The translations under genes and the position numbers were made by a program. From NCBI RefSeq assembly GCF_040549045.1, contig NZ_JBEWTB010000002.1, positions 2,201,501 to 2,265,500 of the forward strand: a DNA stretch of 64,000 nucleotides, given 5' to 3'. Under the pieces are notes generated by a model. That model was not told where the DNA came from, did no database searches, and worked only from the letters and a program-made list of their open reading frames with translations. The DNA comes from Endozoicomonas sp. NE40 (GTDB lineage: Bacteria; Pseudomonadota; Gammaproteobacteria; Pseudomonadales; Endozoicomonadaceae). Shown here piece by piece: positions 34,251-43,860 of this stretch. The number at the start of each line of letters is the position of its first letter. The first letter of the stretch is position 1.

Positions 34251-34289
34251 ACAAGAGCCCGAATGCTGTTGCAAACGAGCTCTCTTATT
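34251..34289. terminator. Imperfect hairpin between convergent genes
   Basis: ACAAGAGCCCG (34251-34261) and CGAGCTCTCTTATTGT (34276-34290) can pair imperfectly with a 14-base loop. It lies between the DUF2157-like gene end and the HU gene end and could serve both. Confidence 0.45.
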
Positions 34290-34326
34290 GTATGACAACA
34301 GGTGTATAAAAACTGGAAGGTAATAC

Positions 34327-34602
34327 TTAATCGTTTACCGCATCTTTTAATGCTTTCCCCGGTTTGAAAGCAACAGTATTACTGGCTGCGATCTGAATAG
34401 CTTCACCGGTTTGCGGGTTCTTGCCTGTCCTGGCTGCACGACTGCGTTGCAGAAAAGTACCAAAGCCCACAAGGCTCACAGTATCTTCTTCTTTGAGTGC
34501 TTTGGTAATAACGTCAATGAGTGCATTCAGAGCCTTACCGGCTTCGTCTTTGGTAAGGTCTGCCTGATCTGCAATGGCATTAACGAGATCTGGTTTGCGC
34601 AT
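34327..34602 (-). CDS. hup: HU-family nucleoid protein
   Basis: A 91-residue HU protein with all landmarks: KPDLVNAIADQADLTKDEAGKALNAL, the VGFGTF core and the DNA-binding arm SRAARTGKNPQTGEAIQIAAS ending FKPGKALKDAV. It bends and compacts DNA. The start is placed at 34602 to give the normal length; longer in-frame readings are unlikely. It lies alone on the minus strand; alpha or beta subtype is not decided. Confidence 0.94.
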   Translation of the reverse strand: MRKPDLVNAIADQADLTKDEAGKALNALIDVITKALKEEDTVSLVGFGTFLQRSRAARTGKNPQTGEAIQIAASNTVAFKPGKALKDAVND

Positions 34603-34736
34603 GGTGTCATGGACTCCCTTGTTGTTTTTTTTGTGTCCCACTGGCGAGGCAACAATCAACAGACTAATCCACTGATGCCATAAGGGCAATACCTGAATGC
34701 GCCTGAATGCCTTGATAGTCGGGCTTTTAACAGAAA

Positions 34737-34910
34737 TCAGGAAATATCAATCATTTCAAAATCTGATTTTTCTGCACCACAGTCAGGACAGAGCCAGTCT
34801 TCAGGCACATCTTCCCAGCGGGTACCTGGCTCTATGCCGTCTTCTGGCCAGCCTTCGGCTTCGTCGTAAATCAGCCCGCAAATAACACACTGCCATTTTT
34901 TCATACTCAT
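34737..34910 (-). CDS. Rubredoxin
   Basis: A 57-residue protein with the two rubredoxin knuckles, CVICGLIYDEAEGWPEDGIEPG and LCPDCGAEKSDFEMI. The four cysteines bind one iron. Typical aromatic residues (Trp6, Tyr15, Trp33, Trp40) are present. It is a small electron carrier and lies 134 bases upstream of hup in the same direction, not obviously in an operon. A second in-frame ATG two codons later (MKKWQC) is an alternative start. Confidence 0.93.
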   Translation of the reverse strand: MSMKKWQCVICGLIYDEAEGWPEDGIEPGTRWEDVPEDWLCPDCGAEKSDFEMIDIS

Positions 34911-35131
34911 ACCAACCCCTCCTGCAACGGCCTTAAGGCTTTTTATAGCTTTAGTCCGGGTGTGAATCCAGCCAATGAGTTTAAATACCGTCGCGCATTG
35001 AGTTTACCAACCCTGAACATCAAATGTCAGATAAACGCGTCACATTCAACTAAATTGAATGCGCTTTGTTCTGATATGAATGCTGGTTCCATGACTGGAT
35101 AATAAACACTTGAATTATTGAGGAGTCAGGT

Positions 35132-36481
35132 GTGAACAACACGACACAGGCGGTTCCAGGAGCCTCCGCAGGGCTGAAACCATCGTTTCTCGAACGCATT
35201 TTCAAGCTGAGCGCACACAATACCACCGTTAAAACGGAGCTGATGGCCGGTGCAACCACCTTCATCACCATGTGTTATGTGATCTTTGTTATTCCGGCTA
35301 TTTTGTCAGATGCCGGTATGGATTCCGGTGCGCTGTTTGCCGCAACCTGCCTGGTGGCTGGTCTGAGCACCATCTTTATTGGTGTCTACGCAAACTGGCC
35401 GATAGGTCTGGCACCGGGCATGGGATTGAACGCTTTCTTTGCCTATGCTGTTGTACAAGGCATGGGATACAGCTGGGAGCAGGCCATGGGTGCTGTGTTC
35501 TGGGGCGGTATTGGCTTTATGTTGTTAAGCCTGTTTAAAGTACGTGAATGGATCATCGACAGCATCCCTTCCGGACTTCGCGTAGGTATTACCAGTGGTA
35601 TCGGTTTGTTCCTGGCTCTGATTGGCCTTAAAAGTGCCGGAGTGGTAGTGGCCAGTCCCGGAACCATTGTTACTCTGGGGGATATCACTCAGTTTGGCCC
35701 TCTGATGGCGAGCCTGAGCCTGTTCCTGATTCTGGGTTTGTCTTTCCGCGGTATTAAAGCATCAGTATTGATTGCTATTGGTATTGTCTCCCTGATTGCC
35801 CTGATCGCAGGTGACGTATCCTATACCGGCATTGTGGCTGCACCACCAAGCGTTGCCCCCATTGTTGGCAAGCTGGATATTATGGGTGCTCTGTCACCTG
35901 AAATGATTGGCGTTATTGTTGCCTTCATGTTTGTAAACCTGTTCGACACCACCGGCACTTTGATCGCTGTGGGAGACAAGGCAGGTCTGGCCGACGAAAA
36001 TGGCAAGATGACCAACATGAATCGCGCTCTTATGACCGATGGCGCTGCGTCCTGGATTGGTGCCATTATGGGTACACCAACAGTCACCACTTACGTTGAA
36101 AGCGCCTCTGGCGTGGCAGTCGGTGGCCGTACTGGTTTGACGGCTGTCACTGTGGGTGTGTTGTTCCTGCTGTGTATGTTCCTGTCGCCTCTGGCTGGAA
36201 TGGTGCCTGCCTATGCGACCGCTGGCGCACTGGTCTATGTAGCGGTTCTGATGGTGGGCAGCCTGACCCGTATTGACTGGGATGACCTGACAGAAGCAGG
36301 GCCGGTACTGATCACAACCATTATGATGCCGCTGAGCTTCTCAATTGCTAACGGCATTGCCCTTGGTTTTATCGCTTACCCGGTGATTAAGGTACTGGCT
36401 GGCCGGACATCGGATGTAAGCATCAGCGTCTGGGTTCTGGCCGCTCTGTTTGCACTGAAGTTTGTTGTCTTTGGTATCTAA
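35132..36481 (+). CDS. NCS2-family purine permease (AzgA/AdeP-type)
   Basis: A 449-residue protein starting with GTG and GAGGAG (35117-35123). It has about 12 to 14 transmembrane segments and the AzgA-type motifs: TFITMCYVIFVIPAILSDAGMD, GLAPGMGLNAFFAYAVV, FMFVNLFDTTGTLIAVG and TYVESASGVAVGGRTGLTAV. It imports adenine, guanine or hypoxanthine by proton symport. No riboswitch of the purine type is recognised in the 220 bases upstream. A hairpin follows the stop. Confidence 0.9.
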   Translation: MNNTTQAVPGASAGLKPSFLERIFKLSAHNTTVKTELMAGATTFITMCYVIFVIPAILSDAGMDSGALFAATCLVAGLSTIFIGVYANWPIGLAPGMGLNAFFAYAVVQGMGYSWEQAMGAVFWGGIGFMLLSLFKVREWIIDSIPSGLRVGITSGIGLFLALIGLKSAGVVVASPGTIVTLGDITQFGPLMASLSLFLILGLSFRGIKASVLIAIGIVSLIALIAGDVSYTGIVAAPPSVAPIVGKLDIMGALSPEMIGVIVAFMFVNLFDTTGTLIAVGDKAGLADENGKMTNMNRALMTDGAASWIGAIMGTPTVTTYVESASGVAVGGRTGLTAVTVGVLFLLCMFLSPLAGMVPAYATAGALVYVAVLMVGSLTRIDWDDLTEAGPVLITTIMMPLSFSIANGIALGFIAYPVIKVLAGRTSDVSISVWVLAALFALKFVVFGI

Positions 36482-36501
36482 ACTTCAGCTTCCCCTCTTC
36501 A

Positions 36502-36526
36502 CAAGGTGTGCGTTCTGCACACCTTG
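36502..36526 (+). terminator. Strong hairpin after permease gene
   Basis: CAAGGTGTGC and GCACACCTTG form a perfect 10-base stem with a five-base loop (GTTCT), 21 bases after the permease stop. The following bases (CTCTTC) have few T residues, so it may also act as an mRNA end stabiliser. Confidence 0.6.
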
Positions 36527-36621
36527 CTCTTCAAAAGAACTTCAAAAGAATTACCCTACAGAACCCTGCCTTTAAGTGCTATTGTGTCTGGGATAGCCAG
36601 CAGATCAGATGAATACAACAA

Positions 36622-37182
36622 ATGCCGTTTATAGATTTCGCTCACCAGACCTGGCAACCCAAACCAGTCCTGACCGATGAGTGTATGAAGAGCATTCCGG
36701 AACCCTACAGAAGTTGGCTGCTTGATTCCGGTTCTCTGACTCAACGCCTGAAGTCCATGTGTACCAGACAGTTCCGGGTCAAAGTGCTGAGGCATGAATG
36801 GGGCGTTCCCTCCCGTTCAGAGCTGGAATTTCTTGGGTGCCGTCATGAAATGGCAAGCATTCGGGAAGTGTTACTGATTGTCGATGACCACCCCGCTGTG
36901 TTTGCCAGAAGTGTTTTGCCAGCCAGTAGCCTGACCGGGGAAAACCGGGAATTGCTGGAGCTGGGGGAACGCCCGCTGGGAGAGTTTCTGTTTAACCAGC
37001 CGTCACTCAAACGGGGTCAGATTGAGATTGATGAACTGCCTGCCTGCCAGTTTAACCTGCATTTAGATCGACCATATAAGGAAGAAAGTGCCTGGGGAAG
37101 GCGCTCACAGTTTTTCCTGAATGGTAAAGCTATTTCGGTTTGCGAAGTTTTTTTACCGGAATACAATCCAGAGCTTATGTAA
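36622..37182 (+). CDS. ubiC: Chorismate lyase
   Basis: A 186-residue UbiC-type protein converting chorismate to 4-hydroxybenzoate and pyruvate. Typical are LLDSGSLTQRLK at the start, RHEWGVPSRSELEFLG in the middle, FARSVLPASSL and the catalytic region LGERPLGEFLF, then a carboxyl end WGRRSQFFLNGKAISVCEVFLPE. It is followed 54 bases later by ubiA, the next enzyme of ubiquinone synthesis. Confidence 0.92.
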   Translation: MPFIDFAHQTWQPKPVLTDECMKSIPEPYRSWLLDSGSLTQRLKSMCTRQFRVKVLRHEWGVPSRSELEFLGCRHEMASIREVLLIVDDHPAVFARSVLPASSLTGENRELLELGERPLGEFLFNQPSLKRGQIEIDELPACQFNLHLDRPYKEESAWGRRSQFFLNGKAISVCEVFLPEYNPELM

Positions 37183-37236
37183 GAGTACTTATAGAAAGTC
37201 TAACCTGTTAGACTGAAACCCAAGCCAGTTGCAACA

Positions 37237-38157
37237 ATGACAATCATCATGACGTACCTTAAAAAACTGGCGGGGGACTCTTTCAACCTTCAATCTTTTT
37301 CGGCCCGCTACCCCCGCATAAAGGATTTTGTCCAGCTGTGTCGGCTGGATCGCCCTATTGGCATCTACCTCTTGTTATGGCCCACCCTTTGGGCATTGTG
37401 GATGGCAGCAGAAGGTCTGCCCAGCCTGAAAAACCTGTTAATTTTTATTGCCGGAGTGGTTCTGATGCGCAGTGCCGGCTGTGTCATCAACGATTATGCG
37501 GATCGCCACTATGACGGCAGTGTAAAAAGAACCAGCAACCGCCCTCTGGTAACGGGAAAAATCAATGAAAAAGAGGCTTTGCTTTTTTTCTCGCTTCTGG
37601 TCGCCCTGTCTTTTGTTCTGGTTCTTCTTACGAACCTTCTGACCATCATGCTTTCTCTGGGTGGACTTGCCCTTGCGGCTATTTATCCATTTGCCAAACG
37701 TTTTACTCACTTGCCTCAGGTGGTTCTGGGAGCCGCTTTTGGCTGGGCCATCCCCATGGCCTACGCCGCAGAAAGTGGAACGATAAGTCAGATTGGCTGG
37801 TTATTGTTTCTTGGTAACGTGTTCTGGACGGTAGGTTACGATACCCAGTACGCCATGGTGGATCGTGATGATGATGTGAAAATTGGTATCAAGTCGACCG
37901 CTATTTTGTTTGGTGAGCTGGACAACATCATTATCGGCGTCCTTCAATGCCTGGCTCTTGGTACATTAGTAATGGTCGGTATTCAGGCAGGTCTTGGCCT
38001 GAGTTTTTATTGTTCTCTGGTGGTTGCGGCAGGATTGTTTGTTCATCAGCAGTTACGAACGCAAAATCGGGAAAGAATGGACTGCTTTAAAGCGTTTCTC
38101 AGTAACCACTGGGTAGGAGCCGTCATTTTCTTGGGCATTGCTTTCGGTTATGTTTAA
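37237..38157 (+). CDS. ubiA: 4-hydroxybenzoate polyprenyltransferase
   Basis: A 306-residue integral membrane prenyltransferase. The first Asp-rich motif is INDYADRHYDGSVKRTSNRPL and the second DTQYAMVDRDDDVKIGIKST, together binding the prenyl diphosphate through Mg2+. About eight transmembrane helices are visible. An alternative start at the ATG at 37249 is possible. It attaches the isoprenoid chain to 4-hydroxybenzoate. With ubiC it forms the usual ubiCA pair. Confidence 0.94.
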   Translation: MTIIMTYLKKLAGDSFNLQSFSARYPRIKDFVQLCRLDRPIGIYLLLWPTLWALWMAAEGLPSLKNLLIFIAGVVLMRSAGCVINDYADRHYDGSVKRTSNRPLVTGKINEKEALLFFSLLVALSFVLVLLTNLLTIMLSLGGLALAAIYPFAKRFTHLPQVVLGAAFGWAIPMAYAAESGTISQIGWLLFLGNVFWTVGYDTQYAMVDRDDDVKIGIKSTAILFGELDNIIIGVLQCLALGTLVMVGIQAGLGLSFYCSLVVAAGLFVHQQLRTQNRERMDCFKAFLSNHWVGAVIFLGIAFGYV

Positions 38158-38294
38158 GCCTTTTTAAGCTTCCATAAGATAGAGGTGTCATCTGTTTGTA
38201 ACATTTGAGCTGTGTAATGGCGCAAATGGGGATTTTATCTGGCAAAACAGGCTGCCAGGTTCCGAAACAGATGAGACAAGAAAGGTGAACAGGC

Positions 38295-38984
38295 ATGTCA
38301 GGAAGAACAATTCTCATCGTAGACGATGAAGAACCAATCAGGGAAATGGTCTCTGTCGCTCTGGAAATGGCAGGTTATAACTGTCTGGAAGCGGCTGACG
38401 CCAAACAGGCACATGCTCATGTTATCGATCACAAACCAGACCTTATTTTGCTGGACTGGATGTTGCCGGATATCTCCGGCATTGAATTCGCACGTCGTTT
38501 AAAACGGAATGAGCTGACCTCTGAGATACCCATTGTCATGCTGACCGCAAAAGGCGAGGAAGACCATAAAATTCAGGGGCTGGAAACAGGCGCAGACGAT
38601 TACATCGTCAAACCCTTCTCCCCACGGGAGCTGGCTGCGCGCCTGAAAGCCGTCTTGCGTCGTGCAGGTGGGATGGACTCCCAGAACCCGATTGTTATTA
38701 AAGGTCTTGAACTTGACCCTGTCAGTCATCGGGTCAGCATCAACGGCAACCCGGCGGAAATGGGACCCACTGAATACCGGTTGCTGCAGTTCTTTCTGAC
38801 GCATCAGGAGCGGGCTTACACACGTGGGCAGTTGCTGGATCAGGTCTGGGGAGGCAATGTGTACGTGGAAGAACGAACCGTCGACGTCCATATCCGTCGG
38901 CTGCGCAAAGCTCTGGGATCAGACTATGAAGGCTTTGTACAGACGGTTCGTGGTACGGGTTACCGATTCTCGGTAAAGGTTTAA
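38295..38984 (+). CDS. phoB: Phosphate regulon response regulator PhoB
   Basis: A 229-residue OmpR/PhoB-type regulator. The receiver has VDDEEPIREM, phosphoacceptor Asp53 in LILLDWMLPDISG, Thr83 and Lys105 in IVKPFSPREL. The winged-helix domain has MGPTEYRLLQFFLTHQERAYTRGQLLD and VDVHIRRLRKAL. It is activated by PhoR and binds pho boxes. The phoR gene follows after 33 bases. Confidence 0.95.
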   Translation: MSGRTILIVDDEEPIREMVSVALEMAGYNCLEAADAKQAHAHVIDHKPDLILLDWMLPDISGIEFARRLKRNELTSEIPIVMLTAKGEEDHKIQGLETGADDYIVKPFSPRELAARLKAVLRRAGGMDSQNPIVIKGLELDPVSHRVSINGNPAEMGPTEYRLLQFFLTHQERAYTRGQLLDQVWGGNVYVEERTVDVHIRRLRKALGSDYEGFVQTVRGTGYRFSVKV

Positions 38985-39017
38985 AGCTGTTTATCAACAC
39001 TCGAAAAAAGATCCGGA

Positions 39018-40331
39018 ATGACCAGTATTACCAAATCTTACATCCTGAGCCGAATGCTGTTGTTTTCAAGTATTGGCTTCTGTCTTGGCTGGCTTCTGGG
39101 CAACGCTTTTCTCGGGCTTTCTCTCGTATTGGCAGCTTATTGCCTCTGGAGTGTTAAAGAGCTGTTCCGGTTGCTGGACTGGCTGAATGCTGCCAAAGAC
39201 CGCAACGAAGAACCACCTGAAAGTAAAGGCCTGTGGGGGGAGATATTCGACGGAATCTATCGCCTTCAGAAGCACCATGGACGAGCCCGCCGCAAACTCT
39301 CTACCGTTATAGATCGAATCCAGTCATCGACAGCCGCGTTAAAAGACGCGGTGGTCATGGTGGATCGTCATAACAATCTTGAATGGTGGAACATTGCGGC
39401 AGAAGAGCTGTTAGGCTTTAAGAAGCCCGACGATCAGGGGCAGCCCGTCACCAATTTGCTGCGTGATCCACGCTTTGTGGATTATTTTGAGCAGGGTCGT
39501 TATCAAAAACCGCTGCAGATTCCCTCGCCGCTCAATGATGAGTACCAGATTGAAGTGAATATCACCGTGTATGGCCGTGGCAACCGCATGATCATTGTCC
39601 GCGATGTCACCCGCCTTATGCAGCTGGAAACCATGCGTAAGGATTTTGTGGCAAACGTTTCCCATGAACTCAGAACGCCACTGACGGTGATCTCAGGCTA
39701 TCTGGAAACGTTGATCGACGGTGTACACGATCATGATCTTCCACCAATATGGGGCAAGGCCATGAACCGTATGCAGGAGCAGTCACTGCGTATGCAGGGA
39801 CTGGTTCAGGATCTGTTGACGCTTTCCAAACTGGAAGCCGCTGAAATCGACGAGAACAGCGCTGTCAGTCTGCTGCCGATGCTTCATGCCATTGTTGAGG
39901 ATAGTAAGGCGTTAAGTGGGGAGAGCCAGCATAAGATTCACCTGGAATGCCCTGAAGACGCCGAACTGGCCGGTTGCGCTCACGAGCTGCGTAGTGCCTT
40001 CTCGAACCTGGTGTTCAATGCTGTGCGCTATACCCCGGCAGGTGGCAAGATTTATGTACGTTGGTGGCAGGACGAAGATCGTGGTCATTTAATGGTGGAA
40101 GATAATGGTATTGGTATCGATCCAATCCATATTCCCCGATTAACGGAGCGTTTTTACCGGGTTGATAAGAGCCGTAGTCATGCAACCGGTGGAACCGGTC
40201 TGGGGCTAGCCATTGTAAAGCATATTATGCTGCGTCACGGCGGTCGGATCAGTATCAGTAGTCATCCGGGCAAGGGCAGCAAGTTTGTCTGTCATTTCCC
40301 CAGGAAACGGCTGGTGGCTTTCGCAGATTGA
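39018..40331 (+). CDS. phoR: Phosphate regulon sensor kinase PhoR
   Basis: A 437-residue histidine kinase. Two membrane segments lie in the first 50 residues (LLFSSIGFCLGWLLGNAFLGLSLVLAAYCLW), followed by a charged linker and a PAS domain (about 100-200). The HisKA box is FVANVSHELRTPLTVISGYLETL (His216). The ATPase has LVFNAVRYTPAGG (N box), DNGIGIDP (G1) and GGTGLGLAIVKHI (G2). It senses phosphate status with PhoU/Pst. A terminator follows. Confidence 0.95.
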   Translation: MTSITKSYILSRMLLFSSIGFCLGWLLGNAFLGLSLVLAAYCLWSVKELFRLLDWLNAAKDRNEEPPESKGLWGEIFDGIYRLQKHHGRARRKLSTVIDRIQSSTAALKDAVVMVDRHNNLEWWNIAAEELLGFKKPDDQGQPVTNLLRDPRFVDYFEQGRYQKPLQIPSPLNDEYQIEVNITVYGRGNRMIIVRDVTRLMQLETMRKDFVANVSHELRTPLTVISGYLETLIDGVHDHDLPPIWGKAMNRMQEQSLRMQGLVQDLLTLSKLEAAEIDENSAVSLLPMLHAIVEDSKALSGESQHKIHLECPEDAELAGCAHELRSAFSNLVFNAVRYTPAGGKIYVRWWQDEDRGHLMVEDNGIGIDPIHIPRLTERFYRVDKSRSHATGGTGLGLAIVKHIMLRHGGRISISSHPGKGSKFVCHFPRKRLVAFAD

Positions 40332-40363
40332 TGAGTGATCAGAAATATCAATGTTGCCCAACG

Positions 40364-40391
40364 TAAAAAGGGAGCTAAGGCTCCCTTTTTA
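40364..40391. terminator. Bidirectional terminator between phoR and H-NS gene
   Basis: TAAAAAGGGAGC (40364-40375) and GCTCCCTTTTTA (40380-40391) form a 12-base stem with a four-base loop. Each strand ends in a T run, so it serves phoR and the convergent H-NS-family gene. Confidence 0.9.
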
Positions 40392-40413
40392 CTGTCAGTG
40401 ATGGCTGAAAGAA

Positions 40414-40830
40414 TTATTCAGCAACACAGTCCAGGCGTTTTTTGCCAGTGCGGTCCAGGTAAGCCTGGAAGTCGCGAGGCAGACGGCCTGTGGTAGCGCC
40501 TTCCCACTGAATGGTGTCACCAGCTTCAGTCTGGTATTCAAAAGTGTACTTCTGAATGTTACGACGCTTTTTAGGGGCTTCCAGTTCCAGAGCACCCAAA
40601 TCGTCCAGGGATACGCCGCGATCATTCATAATCTGCTTGATCGCTTCAATGCTTTCAATTTTGGCCTGGCGCTTTTCATCTTCTTTATCGCGAGCTTCCA
40701 GCTTTTCAGCAAGAACGTCGTTCATGCGAGAAATGATGCGCTCCAGATCTTCGACATGAACATCTTTGAACAGGGAACGAATACGGGTTTTGCTGCTCAG
40801 GCGATGTTGAATTTCTTCAAAAACGTTCAT
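40414..40830 (-). CDS. H-NS-family nucleoid-associated protein
   Basis: A 138-residue protein with an N-terminal coiled coil (residues about 25-65: LERIISRMNDVLAEKLEARDKEDEKRQ) and a C-terminal DNA-binding domain containing the core TIQWEGATTGRLPRDFQAYLDRTG. This matches the H-NS two-domain plan with a variant hook; it is not MvaT. It would silence AT-rich acquired DNA. It is single and convergent with phoR. Confidence 0.85.
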   Translation of the reverse strand: MNVFEEIQHRLSSKTRIRSLFKDVHVEDLERIISRMNDVLAEKLEARDKEDEKRQAKIESIEAIKQIMNDRGVSLDDLGALELEAPKKRRNIQKYTFEYQTEAGDTIQWEGATTGRLPRDFQAYLDRTGKKRLDCVAE

Positions 40831-41064
40831 TTAAAATGACTCCCTCATCTGACTTAATATCCGAATTATGTTTGTACGGACTTGGGTGTTAATATAAGTG
40901 TCCTTATTTATACAGCAAGGATTTAATTGATGGAAGTATTCAAGTCTATTTTACAAAATAAAAATGTAAAAATATGCAATTGAATGAATACAATATAACC
41001 TTGCTGACTTAAAAAGAAATATTTTATTTATCCCCTGAATTGCCCTCAAAGAATTGTGATGGAT

Positions 41065-42255
41065 TCACCCCTGTTTTAAGGCTGGTTCTGGCAGGGTATA
41101 GGTTTTCAGGCTTCTGGAAAAGTCCTGCAGAACTTTGATTCCACTGCTTTCAGCTTCATGACACCACTGAATTAAGGCTTCAATGCGTTCATTTTGGTCT
41201 TTAATTTGATGCCAGATCGCCTGTAAATCTTTCTTTTTCCTGTAAATGGTATTCAAAACTTGACTGGTATCAATAATTGAATGAATTTTTTCCATGTGAG
41301 CAGGTGCCAACAGATGCTCTTCCCGTGCCAGAAGCTTTTGAGCCGATTTTAAAAGACGCTTTGTCTTTTCAGTAGCGATTTTTTGCTCATGATTGACCAG
41401 TGGCGCAATGACCTGACGACGGTACTGCGCCATTATCTGAAATCGATTATTAATAACAGCCATTACGGTATCACGATCAATATGGTTTTTATCTTTATTG
41501 CGAATAGCCAATGGCTTCGTTCTTTTGATGCTGGCCAGACCTAAAAAGCGAAACAGCCGAATCCAGAGCCAGCCTATATCAAACTCCCAGGGGCGAACCG
41601 ATAGTTTGGCAGAATTTGGGTAGGTGTGGTGATTATTGTGCAATTCTTCACCACCAATCAGTATTCCCCAGGGAAATATATTGCGGGCTGCATCTCGGCA
41701 TTCAAAATTGCGATAGCCTGAATGATGTCCGACACCATTAATCACACCCGCTGCAAAAAAGGGAATCCAGATCATTTGAATAGCCCAGACGGTTATACCA
41801 ATAAGGCCAAACAGGGCGACATCAATCAATAACATGATGGCAATACCGAGAAATGGATAAGGGGTATAAAGATGGTTTTCAATCCAGTCCTCAGGCGTTC
41901 GTTGCCCATAACCTTCTATTGTCTGAGGATTTCTGGCTTCCTTTCTATACAGCTCAGCGCCCTGCCAGAGTACGATTCCCAAACCTCTTTGTACCGGGCT
42001 GTGAGGATCTTCTTTCGTTTCACACCGGGCATGATGTTTACGATGAATGGCCGTCCACTCTTTTGTGCGCATTCCGGTTGTCAGCCATAGCCAGAATCGA
42101 AAGGCGTGTTTGAGTACCGGATGCAGGTCAACCGAATTGTGAGCACTGTGCCGATGCAGATAAATAGTGACAGACAAAATAGTGATGTGAGTGAGCAACA
42201 ACGTTGCCAGAATGACTCCCAAAGGTGAGAGGGCAAGCATGCCTTCGTACCACAT
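41065..42255 (-). CDS. Acyl-CoA/lipid desaturase (delta-9 type)
   Basis: A 396-residue membrane desaturase. Three histidine boxes that bind the di-iron centre are present: HRHSAH (34-39), HRKHHARC (71-78) and HNNHH (206-210). Hydrophobic spans flank them. The C-terminal 140 residues (from about 255) are an extra charged, helical tail not needed for catalysis, so the protein is longer than typical 300-residue desaturases. It introduces double bonds into membrane fatty acids. Confidence 0.85.
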   Translation of the reverse strand: MWYEGMLALSPLGVILATLLLTHITILSVTIYLHRHSAHNSVDLHPVLKHAFRFWLWLTTGMRTKEWTAIHRKHHARCETKEDPHSPVQRGLGIVLWQGAELYRKEARNPQTIEGYGQRTPEDWIENHLYTPYPFLGIAIMLLIDVALFGLIGITVWAIQMIWIPFFAAGVINGVGHHSGYRNFECRDAARNIFPWGILIGGEELHNNHHTYPNSAKLSVRPWEFDIGWLWIRLFRFLGLASIKRTKPLAIRNKDKNHIDRDTVMAVINNRFQIMAQYRRQVIAPLVNHEQKIATEKTKRLLKSAQKLLAREEHLLAPAHMEKIHSIIDTSQVLNTIYRKKKDLQAIWHQIKDQNERIEALIQWCHEAESSGIKVLQDFSRSLKTYTLPEPALKQG

Positions 42256-42282
42256 TTGAATACCTCACTGATTCGAACAGGC

Positions 42283-43860
42283 TCACTTCTCTTTCGGTGA
42301 GTCACTTTTTTCAGGGCAGTGATAAGACTGAGTCACTTTATCACCCTGACAGGTTTCCATGGTGACATCAAATTGCCACAACCGGTGAATGTGCTTTAAC
42401 AACTCAGGAGTGGTTTTATCCAGCGGTCGCCCCTGATGTTCATAGTGCCTCAGTGTTAATGTCCTGTCGCCCCGGGTGTCAACATTGTACACCTGAATAT
42501 TAGGTTCCCGGTTGCCCAGATTGTACTGGGCTGCCAGAGCTTCCCTCACTTCTTTATAGCCCGATCCGTTATGAATGGCATCCACCTCCAGATAGGACTT
42601 ACTTTCGTCGTCCAGCACTGAAAACAGCCTTAAATCCCGCATGACCTTCGGGGAAAGGAATTGCAGAATAAAGCTTTCATCCTTGAAGTTTTTCATGGCG
42701 AAATGCACAGTTTCGAGCCAGTCGCTACCGGCAATATCCGGAAACCACTGTCTGTCTTCATCGGTCGGGTCTTCGCAGATTCTGCGAATATCCTGAAACA
42801 TGTTGAAACCAAGGGTATATGGGTTGATACCGCTGTAATACGGGCTGTCAAACGAAGGCTGATAAATAACGTTAGAGTGCGAGTGCAGAAACTCCATAAT
42901 AAAGCCGTCAGTCACTTTGCCTTCGTTATGCAGTTCATTCATCAGATTATAATGCCAGAAGGTGGCCCAGCCTTCGTTCATCACCTGAGTCTGCCGTTGC
43001 GGGTAATAATACTGGGCAATTTTCCGGACAATACGCACCAGTTCACGTTGCCAGGTTTCCAGCAGCGGGGCGTGTTTTTCCAGAAAATACAGTACGTTTT
43101 CTTCCGGATCTTTGGGAAAGCGGACTTTTTTCTTTTCCGCTTTCTCTTCTGACTTGGGAATCGTACTCCAGATATCGTTCAGGGTTCGCTGGATGTATTC
43201 AGCACGTTCTTCCTGACGGGCTTTTTCCTGTTCGGCAGACAGCGGGCGAGGTCGCTTATAGCGATTGACCCCCTGATTCATCAGGGCATGACAGGCATCA
43301 AGAATCTCTTCGACCTTTTCCACCCCATACTTCTCTTCACATTGTGCAATGTAAGACTTGGCAAACATCAGGTAATCGATGATGGATTCAGCATCGGTCC
43401 AGGTCTGGAACAGGTAATTACCCTTGAAGAAGGAGTTGTGTCCATAACAGGCATGAGCCAGCACCAGCGCCTGCATGGTCACGGTGTTTTCTTCCATCAG
43501 GTAGGCGATGCAGGGGTTGGAATTGATCACAATCTCGTAAGCCAGCCCCATACGCCCACGCTGATAATTTTGCTGGGTATGCAGGAACTGTTTGCCAAAG
43601 CTCCAGTGGTTGTACATCAATGGCATGCCTGTGGAGGAGTAGGCATCCATCATTTGTTCAGAGCTGATGATTTCAATCTGGTTGGGATAAGTATCCAGCC
43701 GAAACTTGTCGGCGATTCGTGCCAGCTCCCGGTCGTATTCCTCAATCAGTTCAAAGGTCCAGTCAGGACCGGTGGAGATGTACTGCTTTTCCTTTTCATC
43801 TTTAACAGCCTTATCACCGCTCAGGGCTGTATCACCGCTCAGGGCTGCATCATCGCTCAT
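42283..43860 (-). CDS. SpoVR-family protein (YcgB-like)
   Basis: A 525-residue SpoVR/YcgB family protein. Clear marks are WTFELIEEYDRELARIADKF near the start, YEIVINSNPCIAYLMEENT, LVLAHACYGHNSFFKGNYLF and TQVMNEGWATFWHYNLMNEL. The N-terminus carries a duplicated ALSGD segment (AALSGDTALSGD). It overlaps yeaH by ATGA (43857-43860), so yeaG-yeaH-spoVR is one operon. Function in stress or stationary phase is known only by association. Confidence 0.93.
   Translation of the reverse strand: MSDDAALSGDTALSGDKAVKDEKEKQYISTGPDWTFELIEEYDRELARIADKFRLDTYPNQIEIISSEQMMDAYSSTGMPLMYNHWSFGKQFLHTQQNYQRGRMGLAYEIVINSNPCIAYLMEENTVTMQALVLAHACYGHNSFFKGNYLFQTWTDAESIIDYLMFAKSYIAQCEEKYGVEKVEEILDACHALMNQGVNRYKRPRPLSAEQEKARQEERAEYIQRTLNDIWSTIPKSEEKAEKKKVRFPKDPEENVLYFLEKHAPLLETWQRELVRIVRKIAQYYYPQRQTQVMNEGWATFWHYNLMNELHNEGKVTDGFIMEFLHSHSNVIYQPSFDSPYYSGINPYTLGFNMFQDIRRICEDPTDEDRQWFPDIAGSDWLETVHFAMKNFKDESFILQFLSPKVMRDLRLFSVLDDESKSYLEVDAIHNGSGYKEVREALAAQYNLGNREPNIQVYNVDTRGDRTLTLRHYEHQGRPLDKTTPELLKHIHRLWQFDVTMETCQGDKVTQSYHCPEKSDSPKEK

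Noticed and set aside
38190..38215. Pho-box-like bases upstream of phoB
   Set aside because: CTGTTTG and CTGTGTA are present but not at the 11-base spacing of a pho box.
42283..43860. SpoVR as evidence of sporulation
   Set aside because: The family is widespread in non-sporulating gammaproteobacteria in the yeaG operon.
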